Positions 43,956-52,099 of a stretch of 64,000 nt of DNA are shown here, piece after piece (the first letter of the stretch is position 1; each line of letters begins with the position of its first letter). The DNA is from Phycisphaerae bacterium (GTDB lineage Bacteria; Planctomycetota; Phycisphaerae; UBA1845). Under the pieces are notes generated by a model. It made no database searches. It was not told the DNA's origin and saw nothing but the letters and a program-made list of their open reading frames with translations. The stretch is taken from assembly GCA_028289375.1 (NCBI GenBank), contig JANQQK010000007.1, positions 62,001 through 126,000 on the forward strand. The letters run 5' to 3'. The translations under genes were made by a program, and so were the position numbers.

Positions 43956-44030
43956 TCATAACCCAGCGAAAAAATTGCCGAGAAAAACAGCCAGGCTGGC
44001 GATCGCGATGAAGAAGTATAGAAAATTCAT
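43956..44030 (-). CDS. Possible 24-residue hydrophobic peptide
   Basis: ATG at 44030, stop at 43956. The peptide begins MNFLYFFIAI and is almost wholly hydrophobic with three Gly/Ala-rich turns, ending GNFFAGL. GAGGGA lies about 8 nt upstream of the ATG. It sits in the 300-nt gap between mqnC and the OPT gene, on the opposite strand. Single-helix peptides this short are often real but are hard to prove; no family recognised. Confidence 0.3.
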   Translation of the reverse strand: MNFLYFFIAIASLAVFLGNFFAGL

Positions 44031-44233
44031 GGCGGCATTCCCTCTTGTGATGCATCCGGACCCGTCAACGCTCACCCAACCCTAATCCACGACGCCCCAA
44101 GTCTCAATCATTCGGCGTTCAACGCCCACACTTGCAACCTGCGCCACATCCGCGAGAATCCCAACCTCGGGGCGTCCCCGGTGCGGTCGCGACCCGATCA
44201 CGATGTCACCGATTCACCAACCGGAGCAGGCCA

Positions 44234-46513
44234 TTGGCACACGAGCTTGACGGACAGGGTCGCCCGATCCGACGCGGAAAGTACCCCGAACTGACGCTGC
44301 CCGCCGTCCTCGTCGGCTACGTCCTCGGCGCCATCATCGCGCTCTCCATCGGCTACGCCTCGCTGATCCTCGGCTTCTCGATCGAAGGTTCGGAACTCGC
44401 AGCCATCCTCGGCTGGGGCATCCTCCGCGGCATCATGAAGCGGACGAGCATCATCGAGAACAACATCAACCAGACCATCGCATCGGCCGTCAACGGCGCA
44501 TCCGCCGGCATGATGTTCTCCGTGCCCGCCCTCTTCATCCTCGCCCGCGAGAATCCCGAAAAATACGGCGGACTGACCGAGTTCAACCCCGTGCTCATGG
44601 TGCTCGCCTGCATCACCGGCGGCATCCTTGGCTTGGCGTTCATCATCCCGCTTCGTAAGCAGATGATCGACTTCAACCGCCTCGCCTATCCCGGCGGCAT
44701 TGCGGTCGCGGCCATTCTGAAGTCCCCCGGCGCCGGGATGAAGAAGGCTGCCCTGCTTCTCACAGGCGCCACCATTTCCGGCGTGTTCTTTCTCATCATG
44801 CTCTACTTCAAAGGTGGCCACCCGGATGAGGCTGTTGGACAACATCTCGGATTGCCAAGCTTTCTGAACATCACGTTCTTCCTTTCGCTGATGACAGTCG
44901 GCGTAGGGTTCCTCTCCGGTCGCGGCGGACTCGTCTTCGGTTATGGCGGTTTCATCTGCTACTTCCTGCTCGCCCCGCTGCTTGGCTATTTCGGTAACGA
45001 CAACGTCAAGAACGACATCCTCGACCCGCCGGTCCGATCAGCGCTTCTTACAACATCTGATATCGACGACATCGAGGACATCGCCGAGGACTTGAAGATC
45101 CACGACGAGGCCGCCGGCGCGGCACTGATTACGCTGGTCAAACCGGAATCCGAAGCAGCAGAAGACGTCAAACCCAACGGTGTCACGGTCTTCAACGATG
45201 TTGCACAGGCAAGAGCCATCCTCGCTTCTGCAGACGTCATCGAGAAATTGGCAAACTCGCTTCCGGATGAAGCATCCCCCGAGGAAATGAAGGCTGTCGG
45301 ATTCCAATCCGCCGAAGAAGCCAAACACGCCGCCGACAGACTTCGCAGCATCAGCCGCGCCAAGGACGTCATCGCCGCCGCAGACGCTCTCGCAAGCTCA
45401 GATCTGCGAAGCGAACTCGCATCACAGTCGACCGCCAAGGGCGTCATGACCGCCATTCAGACGTCCGACGCACCAGAGGAATCACAGCAAACGCTACTCA
45501 AAGCCACCCGCGCCGAGGAGATCTACTACGACGTCCCCGACGGCTTGCGTCTCGGCCTCTTCCGTCCCACGGGAATCGGCGTCCTCATCGGCGCTGCCAT
45601 TGGCGGCATCATCGCAGCATTCCCGCTCGTCCGCAGCGCCATCAAATCGATGCAGCAAGCCGCCGCCGAGAAGAAAAACAACCCGAATGTCGTTTCCGAT
45701 GAGATGCCCATCAAGGTGCTCTACGGCGGTGTGATCGGAGGCGCCGCCGCCCTCGCGTTCATCACCATGCTCACCGTCGAAAACATGGGCATCGGTCGCG
45801 GTATCGCGATGGCTGGTCTCGGCACGCTGTGGATCTGGATCGCCGGCGTCATCGTTTCCGAATGCCTTGGACGCACGAATTGGTCACCCCTTTCGGGCAT
45901 GACCCTCATCGCCGTCACGATCCTCCTCTTCATCGCCAGCGGCCTCGCCAACGACACCAGCGCCATCATCAGCTCGGTCATCTGCGGGGCGGCCATCTGC
46001 GTCGCCATCGCGCAAGCCGGCGACATGATGCTCGACCTGAAGTCGGGCTACCTCGTCGGTGCCCTGCCCAAGTGGCAGCAGACCGGACAAGTGCTCGGCA
46101 CGTGGCTTGGCCCGATCGTGATCATCATGCTCATCTTCGCTTTGCATGACACCTACGGACTCGGTTCGGAAAACCTGCCCGCCCCGCAGGGTGCCGCATT
46201 GGCCAGCATGATCAACGGCGTCGTCGGGGGCGATGTTCCAACCTGGCGATACACCGCCGGTGCAGGACTCGGTTTGATCCTCGCGTTCAGCGGACTCGGC
46301 GGTGTTGGCGTGCAGATCGGACTCGGCTTCTACATGCCTTTCGATATCGTGCTGACCTACACAATCGGTTGCCTGACGCGGATGTACTTCCAGAAGAAAA
46401 AGGGCATGAAGTTCATCGAGGACGTCGGCATTCCGCTTGCCGCCGGTTTGATCGTCGGCGAAGCGTTGGTCGGCGTGGGTAATGCGTTTGTTCAAATTAT
46501 CGCAGGAGGCTGA
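44234..46513 (+). CDS. Oligopeptide transporter (OPT family) with large soluble insertion
   Basis: A 759-residue OPT-family importer; bacterial members usually have about 600 residues. Matching features: ELTLPAVLVGYVLGAIIALSIG, NNINQTIASAVNGASAGMMF (about 75-94), AYPGGIAVA, DMMLDLKSGYLVGALPKWQQ (near 600) and about 14-16 TM helices. Between helices near residue 254 and 432 lies a soluble helical insertion of about 175 residues with many Ala/Asp/Ser (for example TTSDIDDIEDIAEDLK), probably cytoplasmic. TTG start at 44234 with GGAG 7 nt upstream; an ATG frame to 44132 is possible but Pro/Arg-rich. The next gene starts 2 nt after the stop. Confidence 0.88.
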   Translation: MAHELDGQGRPIRRGKYPELTLPAVLVGYVLGAIIALSIGYASLILGFSIEGSELAAILGWGILRGIMKRTSIIENNINQTIASAVNGASAGMMFSVPALFILARENPEKYGGLTEFNPVLMVLACITGGILGLAFIIPLRKQMIDFNRLAYPGGIAVAAILKSPGAGMKKAALLLTGATISGVFFLIMLYFKGGHPDEAVGQHLGLPSFLNITFFLSLMTVGVGFLSGRGGLVFGYGGFICYFLLAPLLGYFGNDNVKNDILDPPVRSALLTTSDIDDIEDIAEDLKIHDEAAGAALITLVKPESEAAEDVKPNGVTVFNDVAQARAILASADVIEKLANSLPDEASPEEMKAVGFQSAEEAKHAADRLRSISRAKDVIAAADALASSDLRSELASQSTAKGVMTAIQTSDAPEESQQTLLKATRAEEIYYDVPDGLRLGLFRPTGIGVLIGAAIGGIIAAFPLVRSAIKSMQQAAAEKKNNPNVVSDEMPIKVLYGGVIGGAAALAFITMLTVENMGIGRGIAMAGLGTLWIWIAGVIVSECLGRTNWSPLSGMTLIAVTILLFIASGLANDTSAIISSVICGAAICVAIAQAGDMMLDLKSGYLVGALPKWQQTGQVLGTWLGPIVIIMLIFALHDTYGLGSENLPAPQGAALASMINGVVGGDVPTWRYTAGAGLGLILAFSGLGGVGVQIGLGFYMPFDIVLTYTIGCLTRMYFQKKKGMKFIEDVGIPLAAGLIVGEALVGVGNAFVQIIAGG

Positions 46514-46515
46514 CC

Positions 46516-47082
46516 GTGAAGAATATCGGCACATTGCTCCTGTTCGGCGGTTTCATCATCGCGGCCTTCGCCAGCGTGCAGCAGGCCGATGAGAAAGGCC
46601 TCGACTGGGCCGCCATCAACTGGGGTCTCTACGCCGTCGGCGCCGTCTTCGGCGTCATCGGCATCGGAATGTTGCGCAGCGCTGCCATCGAAGCCGGCGC
46701 CCACTCCGCCATGGTCGACTCAGACATGCAGACCATCGACGACACGCTCCAGACACTCGTCACCAAGGTCGACGCCCTCAACACAGGTCGCGACGACATC
46801 GGCGTCTACGGTGTGCACACACACATCGATGACAACCTCGTCGAAGAACTCGATGCCTTCGTCGAAGTCCGCGAATCCATCGCCCACCGTTACGGTCTGC
46901 AGAAGTACGCCGACCTCATGAGCCAGTTCGCATTGGCGGAGCGCAACCTCAACCGTGCATGGTCCGCCTCAGCCGACGGTTACATCGACGAGACGTGGAA
47001 GTGTCTCGACAACGCTCAGAACCTGATCCGGGGCGCGCAATCCCTGTTCCGCTCCTATCGAGACAGCGAGCCAGCCGCATGA
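46516..47082 (+). CDS. Two-TM membrane protein downstream of the OPT transporter
   Basis: A 188-residue protein, GTG start, with AGGAGG 7 nt upstream and only 2 nt after the OPT stop. Two N-terminal TM helices (about 3-20 and 33-52), then a helical soluble part (about 65-180) with [20 protein letters not shown] and [20 protein letters not shown]. It looks like a dedicated helper or regulator of the transporter; no family recognised. The end overlaps the PhoD-like gene by 4 nt (ATGA), so all three genes are translationally linked. Confidence 0.75.
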   Translation: MKNIGTLLLFGGFIIAAFASVQQADEKGLDWAAINWGLYAVGAVFGVIGIGMLRSAAIEAGAHSAMVDSDMQTIDDTLQTLVTKVDALNTGRDDIGVYGVHTHIDDNLVEELDAFVEVRESIAHRYGLQKYADLMSQFALAERNLNRAWSASADGYIDETWKCLDNAQNLIRGAQSLFRSYRDSEPAA

Positions 47083-48149
47083 CGCGCAATACCGCACGAA
47101 AACTGACGACGCTGCTCGTTGCACTCGTCATCTGGCCGATCGTCGGGTGCACAGCCAACGGCGACAAACCCATCAGCCGCATCGCCTTCGGTTCCTGCCT
47201 CAAACAGGACAAACCCGCCCCCATCTGGGACGAAATCGCCGACACCAAGCCAGACGTCTTCCTCTTCATCGGCGACAACATCTACGCCGACACCGAAGAT
47301 ATGTCCGTCATGCGCGCCGGGTACGACACGCTCAACGCCGACGCCGGTTATCAACGACTCAAACGCAGCTGCCCCATCCTCGCCGTGTGGGACGATCACG
47401 ATTTCGGTGTCAACGACGGCGGGGCTGAGTACCCCATGCGCGACGCCTCCCAAAAGGAGTTCCTCCGCGCCTTCGACGAACCCGCCGATTCCCCGCGTCG
47501 ACGCAGACCCGGCATCTACATCGCCACGACCGTCGGCCCACCAGGCCAACGCGTGCAATTGATCCTGCTCGACACCCGCTACTTCCGTGGACCGCTCGCC
47601 AAGGCTCCCGATTCCCAGCGGGCCTTCCGCAAGTACATCCCCAACCTCGACAAATCTGTCACCATGCTCGGCGAACGACAATGGGAGTGGCTTCAGCAGC
47701 AGCTTCGCAAGCCCGCCGACCTCCGCATCATCGCCAGCAGCATTCAGGTCGTTCCCGAAGACCATGGCTGGGAAAAATGGTCCAACCTGCCCCACGAGCG
47801 TCGACGCCTGTTCGACCTCATCGAGGAAACCAAGGCCGACGGTGTGCTCTTCGTCTCCGGCGACCGCCACATCGGTGAGCTGTCAATGATGGATGCCGGA
47901 TTCGGCTATCCTGCCTACGATCTGACATCGAGCGGCTTGAACTCTGCCAGCTCTTATTGGCGAACGTACGAACCCAACAGCCACCGCGTCGGCACCATGA
48001 ACTGGGGCGACAATTTCGGGCTGATCGACATCGACTGGTCACAAGCGGACCCCGAAATTCGCCTGCAGATTCGCGACGTGGAAGGCGACATCAACATTCA
48101 ACGCAAGATACGACTGTCGACCATTACGACGAGCACTGACGCATCCTGA
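47079..48149 (+). CDS. PhoD-like alkaline phosphatase, lipoprotein
   Basis: A 356-residue metallophosphoesterase of the PhoD family. The lipoprotein signal is [16 protein letters not shown]. Metal-site motifs: IAFGSCL (about 34-40), [28 protein letters not shown] (near 107-120) and [11 protein letters not shown] (near 260). PhoD enzymes hydrolyse phosphodiesters and monoesters and use Ca/Fe. ATG overlaps the previous stop by 4 nt; the frame upstream of it is not coding. With an OPT transporter in the same unit it may release phosphate or a phosphorylated ligand at the cell surface before uptake, which is inference. Confidence 0.85.
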   Translation: MTRNTARKLTTLLVALVIWPIVGCTANGDKPISRIAFGSCLKQDKPAPIWDEIADTKPDVFLFIGDNIYADTEDMSVMRAGYDTLNADAGYQRLKRSCPILAVWDDHDFGVNDGGAEYPMRDASQKEFLRAFDEPADSPRRRRPGIYIATTVGPPGQRVQLILLDTRYFRGPLAKAPDSQRAFRKYIPNLDKSVTMLGERQWEWLQQQLRKPADLRIIASSIQVVPEDHGWEKWSNLPHERRRLFDLIEETKADGVLFVSGDRHIGELSMMDAGFGYPAYDLTSSGLNSASSYWRTYEPNSHRVGTMNWGDNFGLIDIDWSQADPEIRLQIRDVEGDINIQRKIRLSTITTSTDAS

Positions 48150-48180
48150 CTGTAAAGTCCACGAAAAGGCCGTGTACATC

Positions 48181-48327
48181 ATGAAGAACCAGACGACCTC
48201 GCTCATCATCCTCACAACCATGACATGGTTCGCCGTTGCACTGATGGCGATGGCTTGTTTCGACAACAGTACGTCATCAACCCCACATGATGCAAAACAC
48301 GCAATACCGGTATCATCGAATCACTAG
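48181..48327 (+). CDS. Possible 48-residue membrane or lipoprotein peptide
   Basis: ATG to TAG gives 48 residues: MKNQTTSLIILTTMTWFAVA, then a further hydrophobic stretch with AMAC, a possible weak lipobox, and a polar Ser/His-rich tail. AAAGG lies about 12 nt upstream. It is 31 nt downstream of the PhoD-like gene and could belong to the same transcript. Too short to identify; coding is supported only by the ribosome site, signal-like start and position. Confidence 0.4.
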   Translation: MKNQTTSLIILTTMTWFAVALMAMACFDNSTSSTPHDAKHAIPVSSNH

Positions 48328-48364
48328 ATTCAACTTGGCGACGGATTGATTCGCCTGTCCCACA

Positions 48365-49033
48365 TCAGGAACTGTTTTGGAATCGACGCACGTGGATTGC
48401 AGTCCCTGCTACGATGCAGGCGATCGAGATGACACTGTATGTGAAGACGTACAACCAGTTTGATGGCGATACGTCGAACAATTCAAGCGCAAAAGGTACC
48501 AGTATAGCACCCGCGATTCCGGCCACCGTGGCGATCCCGACGCTTCCCACGAGCGAAGAGAACAGCCAACCAACCCCAATACAGACCGCCGCGCTTCCCA
48601 TCAGCACAAGACGTTGCTCGTCGTCTTGGTGTATCTGACGCTCATGGTCGATGCTCCGGAACACCATAAAGACAAGTACCGAGATACCAATCGCCAGAAA
48701 GCTCGACGAAAGCATCACCAAAAACCTTGATGCCGCATCGATCAGCGGATCGACAGGCAGAATGCGGCAAAATCCCAGCGTCTTGTCACCAACATCACCT
48801 CCGATGGACGTTGCGGAGAAGATCGCACAGATCGCAATCGCGATTATCACGTTGAAGTAACTCGCAACAAGCAAATCGTCGCGCAGCCAATTGGCGCTGT
48901 GGTGCCTACCCGACATCGCAATGTAAGCGCCGTCGACGGCCACAAACAGATAGGGAATCATGAACATGATGCCGACGGCGATATACGTGGGCACGAACCG
49001 TCGAAAATCCCGCCATACCAAAGTCCGCATCAT
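48365..49033 (-). CDS. ABC transporter permease, YtrC/ABC-2 type
   Basis: A 222-residue inner-membrane protein with about six TM helices (FVPTYIAVGIMFMIPYLFVA at 13-32, FNVIIAIAICAIFSA near 60, IATVAGIAGAILVPFAL near 170). Its ATG overlaps the ATPase stop by 4 nt (ATGA). In YtrA-type operons such permeases work with the preceding ATPase; the exported or imported substrate is unknown. Terminates the operon with no hairpin seen before 48327. Confidence 0.75.
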   Translation of the reverse strand: MMRTLVWRDFRRFVPTYIAVGIMFMIPYLFVAVDGAYIAMSGRHHSANWLRDDLLVASYFNVIIAIAICAIFSATSIGGDVGDKTLGFCRILPVDPLIDAASRFLVMLSSSFLAIGISVLVFMVFRSIDHERQIHQDDEQRLVLMGSAAVCIGVGWLFSSLVGSVGIATVAGIAGAILVPFALELFDVSPSNWLYVFTYSVISIACIVAGTAIHVRRFQNSS

Positions 49034-49968
49034 GACGCCATCCTCCAGCCCCGAACGTAGTCCTTGAACACTTCCTCAAGAACGAGATCCTCGACCTCGA
49101 CATGATCCGCCCCCGCGGCGGACCGAACCTGCCCCAGCACATCCTCACCATACGACGAAACCGTCACCAGCAGTTCACGCTCCCGCACGCGCTGACACAC
49201 AACATCCTCCATCTCGATCGTCGGCACATCGCCGTTCGGCAGCACCGCATGAATCCGCTTCGTTTGCGTCAGAAGATCATCCACATCCCGATGAACCAGC
49301 AGCCGACCGTCATGGATGATCCCGATCTCGTCGGCCAGCCGCTGCACGTCGCCCAGCGTGTGACTCGAAAACACGACCGTCACCCCGCGATCGCAGATTG
49401 TCTGCACCACCCCGTCGAGAAACTCCTCCCGCGCGATCGGATCGAGACCCGCCATCGGCTCATCAAGCAGCAGCACCTCCGGCTGATGCGACACCGCCAA
49501 CACAAACGCCAGCTTAACCACCATCCCCTTCGAAAGATGCTTCACCTTCTTGTGCGGATCCAGCTCGAGCGTCTTCAGCCACCGATCGCAGGTGGCATCA
49601 TCCCAGGTCGGATAAAACGCCTTGCAGTACACCACCGCCTCGCGCACGCGCATCCACTTATAGATGAACTGCTGCTCCGGCACGTACCCCACACGCCGCT
49701 TCACCTCCAGCGAATCAACCGCAGGATCAAACCCCGCGACGCTGACCGACCCCGCCGTCGGACGCAGCAGGCCCATCAGCATTTTGATCGTCGTCGTCTT
49801 GCCCGCCCCGTTCAGACCCAACAGCCCCAGCGATCGACCCTTCGGAATCTCGAGGTCAACGTCCCGCACCGCCCACTGCCGACCAAAGACGCGCCCCAAT
49901 CCCCGCATGTCGATGACGGCATCACTGATGGTGGATGTGTGGTTTTTCTGTGACGTCATATTCATCAC
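49030..49968 (-). CDS. ABC transporter ATP-binding protein, YtrB-like
   Basis: A 312-residue ATPase. Walker A GLNGAGKTTT (near 50-59), Q-loop EQQFIYKWM, a signature variant HLSKGMVVKLAFVLAVS in place of LSGGQ, as in YtrB-like ATPases, Walker B VLLLDEPMAGLDP and the H-loop SSHTLGDVQRLADE. The extra C-terminal 80 residues (LLVTVSSYGEDVLGQVRSAA) resemble the regulatory extension of drug- and peptide-exporting ATPases. GTG (49968) or ATG (49965) start overlaps the GntR stop. Confidence 0.92.
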   Translation of the reverse strand: MMNMTSQKNHTSTISDAVIDMRGLGRVFGRQWAVRDVDLEIPKGRSLGLLGLNGAGKTTTIKMLMGLLRPTAGSVSVAGFDPAVDSLEVKRRVGYVPEQQFIYKWMRVREAVVYCKAFYPTWDDATCDRWLKTLELDPHKKVKHLSKGMVVKLAFVLAVSHQPEVLLLDEPMAGLDPIAREEFLDGVVQTICDRGVTVVFSSHTLGDVQRLADEIGIIHDGRLLVHRDVDDLLTQTKRIHAVLPNGDVPTIEMEDVVCQRVRERELLVTVSSYGEDVLGQVRSAAGADHVEVEDLVLEEVFKDYVRGWRMAS

Positions 49969-50375
49969 TCCGCCTGTTTGTCGCCTTCGGCTTTTCGTCG
50001 CCCGTTGCCCTTCGAACGCATCGACTCATCGAACAACGCCTTGATCCGTGTCTTGGGAATCCCCGCCGCCCGACCAATCGCGATGCCATCCTCGAACCTG
50101 GCTTTGGACGCCGCCTCCGACTGCCGCGTCGCCACCACCGCCGCATCTTTGGCCGCCAACACGCGCATCCCCTTCCGCGTCTCGATCAGTCCGCGGCGCT
50201 CAAGCTCCTGAAACGCCCGCTGCACCGTGTTTGGATTCACAACCAGATCGACAGCCACGTTGCGAATCGACGGCAACGGCTCGCCGGCACGAATCACCCC
50301 AGCCGCAATCGCACCACTGAGATGCTGAATGATCTGCTCGTAGATCGGCACATGACTGTTGGGATCAACGCTCAC
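49965..50375 (-). CDS. GntR-family repressor, YtrA type
   Basis: A 136-residue regulator: a GntR winged helix (VPIYEQIIQHLSGAIAAGVI, about 9-28; GEPLPSIRNVAVDLVVNPNT; RAFQELERRGLIETRKGMRV) followed by a short helical C-terminus without an effector domain, as in the YtrA subfamily. It starts with GTG, AGGAG 8 nt upstream. YtrA proteins repress their own ABC operon. The perfect inverted repeat at 50394-50419, 19 nt upstream, is the expected operator. Confidence 0.9.
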   Translation of the reverse strand: MSVDPNSHVPIYEQIIQHLSGAIAAGVIRAGEPLPSIRNVAVDLVVNPNTVQRAFQELERRGLIETRKGMRVLAAKDAAVVATRQSEAASKARFEDGIAIGRAAGIPKTRIKALFDESMRSKGNGRRKAEGDKQAE

Positions 50376-50393
50376 ACCGGTCGCTCCTGCATT

Positions 50394-50419
50394 TACTGTA
50401 CTATCTATCTAGTACAGTA
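50394..50419 (-). promoter_or_regulatory. Probable YtrA-type operator: 10-bp perfect inverted repeat
   Basis: Arms TACTGTACTA (50394-50403) and TAGTACAGTA (50410-50419) with a 6-bp spacer TCTATC, in front of the GntR gene. The GTAC cores are 10 bp apart, a spacing that suits a dimer of a winged-helix regulator. The site overlaps where the -10 region of the operon would lie. Confidence 0.75.
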
Positions 50420-50690
50420 GCGTATCGACCACCCCACGGCAATCCCTTTCCCGGTTTCCGCCGCTCAATTGTTCACGATCCACGCACACGGACATGATGG
50501 CCCTCCGCCTGGACCCAGCGCATCCACCATGGCCAACGCACCCCACAAATCTCAGTCCGACTGCACAACGCCATTTTCTGAGATTCCCGACAATATCGGT
50601 ACGAGCGCCCCTTTAAGCTGCACGTGGGATTCCGACGTGATCCGGGCCGACGAACGTCGAACGAAACAACGCCGCAGCAGGAGAACAAAT
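50420..50690. other. Intergenic part upstream of the 50691 gene
   Basis: About 270 nt between the operator and the sulfotransferase-like gene. An open frame runs in from 50469 but has no signal or ribosome site before 50691. No hairpin, repeat or good promoter hexamers recognised apart from the flanking operator. Confidence 0.35.
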
Positions 50691-52073
50691 ATGCTCCGAC
50701 CGTCACTCGCCGGAACGCTCAGGCTGTTCATCGCGATCGCCGCCGTGTCGAATCTCGCGACGGCACAGTCTCCGTGGAACGGACTGACCACGATCAGCCC
50801 CAACAACTCGGACACGACAACCGCGATTGACCTCGACGAGAACGTCGTCATGACGTGGGTCGGTGCTGACAGACCGTCGAGCTTCGCGTACATCCTGCCC
50901 GACGGCTCTATGATCCGCCCGTGCAGGGTCGACGGTGGGTTCTTCAACGTCGGCGGTGCAGGCGGACGCCTTCAGAAATTCGATCCCGACGGCGAAGTTG
51001 TCTGGGACTACCGGATGGCCGACGCACAACACCAGCAGCATCACGACATCGCCGTCCTGCCCAACGGCAACGTCCTCGCGATCGCGTGGGAACTGCGCAC
51101 CGCGTCCGAAGCGGCGGCGATGGGCAGGGTCAATACGACGAGTGACATTTGGCCCGACGCCATCATCGAGCTCAAACCTGTCGGCTTCGACGACGCCGAG
51201 GTCGTTTGGCGATGGAGTTTCTGGGACCACCTCGTGCAGGACGTCGATCCAACCCTGCCGAACTATGGCGAGATCGCCGATCATCCGGAACTTTTTGACA
51301 TCAACCTCGGCCCCAACGGCGACTGGCAGCATTTGAATTCCGTCGACTACGATCCGGTCCGCGACCACATCGTCATCAGCGCCCGCACGCTCAGCGAACT
51401 CTACGTCATCGATCACAGCACAACGACCGAAGAAGCCGCGTCTCACTCAGGCGGCAACAGCGGCATGGGCGGCGATTTTCTATACCGTTGGGGTAATCCG
51501 CAAAACTATGGTCGCGGCGACGAGGGCGATCGGCAATTCTTCGTCATGCACGGTGTGAACTGGGTGGATCACGGTTTTCCCGGCGGCGGCAACATCATCG
51601 GATTCAACAACGGCGACATGCCTGGCTCTTCCAACGACCGCTCAACCGTGATCGAAATCACGCCGCCATTCAACGGCACGACCTACGACGTGCCGGCCAA
51701 CATGCCTTTTGCCCCGTCCGAACCAGCGTGGGAATACATCGACCCGGACTTCTATGGCGGACCGATCCAGTGCGGCGCTTTTCGACTGCCGAATGGCGAC
51801 ACCCTCATCACGGCCAATAATGATGGTTACGTTTTCGAGATCGCCCCAGACGAATCCACTGTGTGGGACCACGACGCACCCAACGCCGTCGCCCGTGGCC
51901 CCCGATTCTGGATCGCCGGATTGGACGATTGGTCGTTGTTTGCCGACTGTGTCAGCGGTCCGGGTGTGCCAGCCATTGACTGCCCGACAGGCGACTACGA
52001 CGGAGACGGCGACGTCGATTTCCACGACGCCGGTCTGTTGCAGCGCAAGATCGGAAAATTCACGGGACCGTGA
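50691..52073 (+). CDS. Arylsulfotransferase-like exported beta-propeller with dockerin-like end
   Basis: A 460-residue protein. Signal peptide (LRLFIAIAAVSNLATAQ) from the ATG at 50691, with AGGAGA upstream. The body has the repeated pattern of the ASST six-bladed propeller: GRLQKFDPDGEVVWDYRMAD, HHDIAVLPNGNVLAIAWE (near 120), HLNSVDYDPVRDHIVISART and DTLITANNDGYVFEIAPD. The catalytic His and Arg residues of ASST cannot be assigned safely. The C-terminus CPTGDYDGDGDVDFHDAGL is one dockerin-like EF-hand segment. May transfer sulfate between phenols or only share the fold. Confidence 0.78.
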   Translation: MLRPSLAGTLRLFIAIAAVSNLATAQSPWNGLTTISPNNSDTTTAIDLDENVVMTWVGADRPSSFAYILPDGSMIRPCRVDGGFFNVGGAGGRLQKFDPDGEVVWDYRMADAQHQQHHDIAVLPNGNVLAIAWELRTASEAAAMGRVNTTSDIWPDAIIELKPVGFDDAEVVWRWSFWDHLVQDVDPTLPNYGEIADHPELFDINLGPNGDWQHLNSVDYDPVRDHIVISARTLSELYVIDHSTTTEEAASHSGGNSGMGGDFLYRWGNPQNYGRGDEGDRQFFVMHGVNWVDHGFPGGGNIIGFNNGDMPGSSNDRSTVIEITPPFNGTTYDVPANMPFAPSEPAWEYIDPDFYGGPIQCGAFRLPNGDTLITANNDGYVFEIAPDESTVWDHDAPNAVARGPRFWIAGLDDWSLFADCVSGPGVPAIDCPTGDYDGDGDVDFHDAGLLQRKIGKFTGP

Positions 52074-52099
52074 CCGACCCTCGACCCAACCGCGAACGG

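Noticed and set aside
49102..49953. 283-codon plus-strand frame opposite the ABC ATPase
   Set aside because: His/Arg-rich translation typical of a shadow frame; the ATPase on the other strand is well supported.
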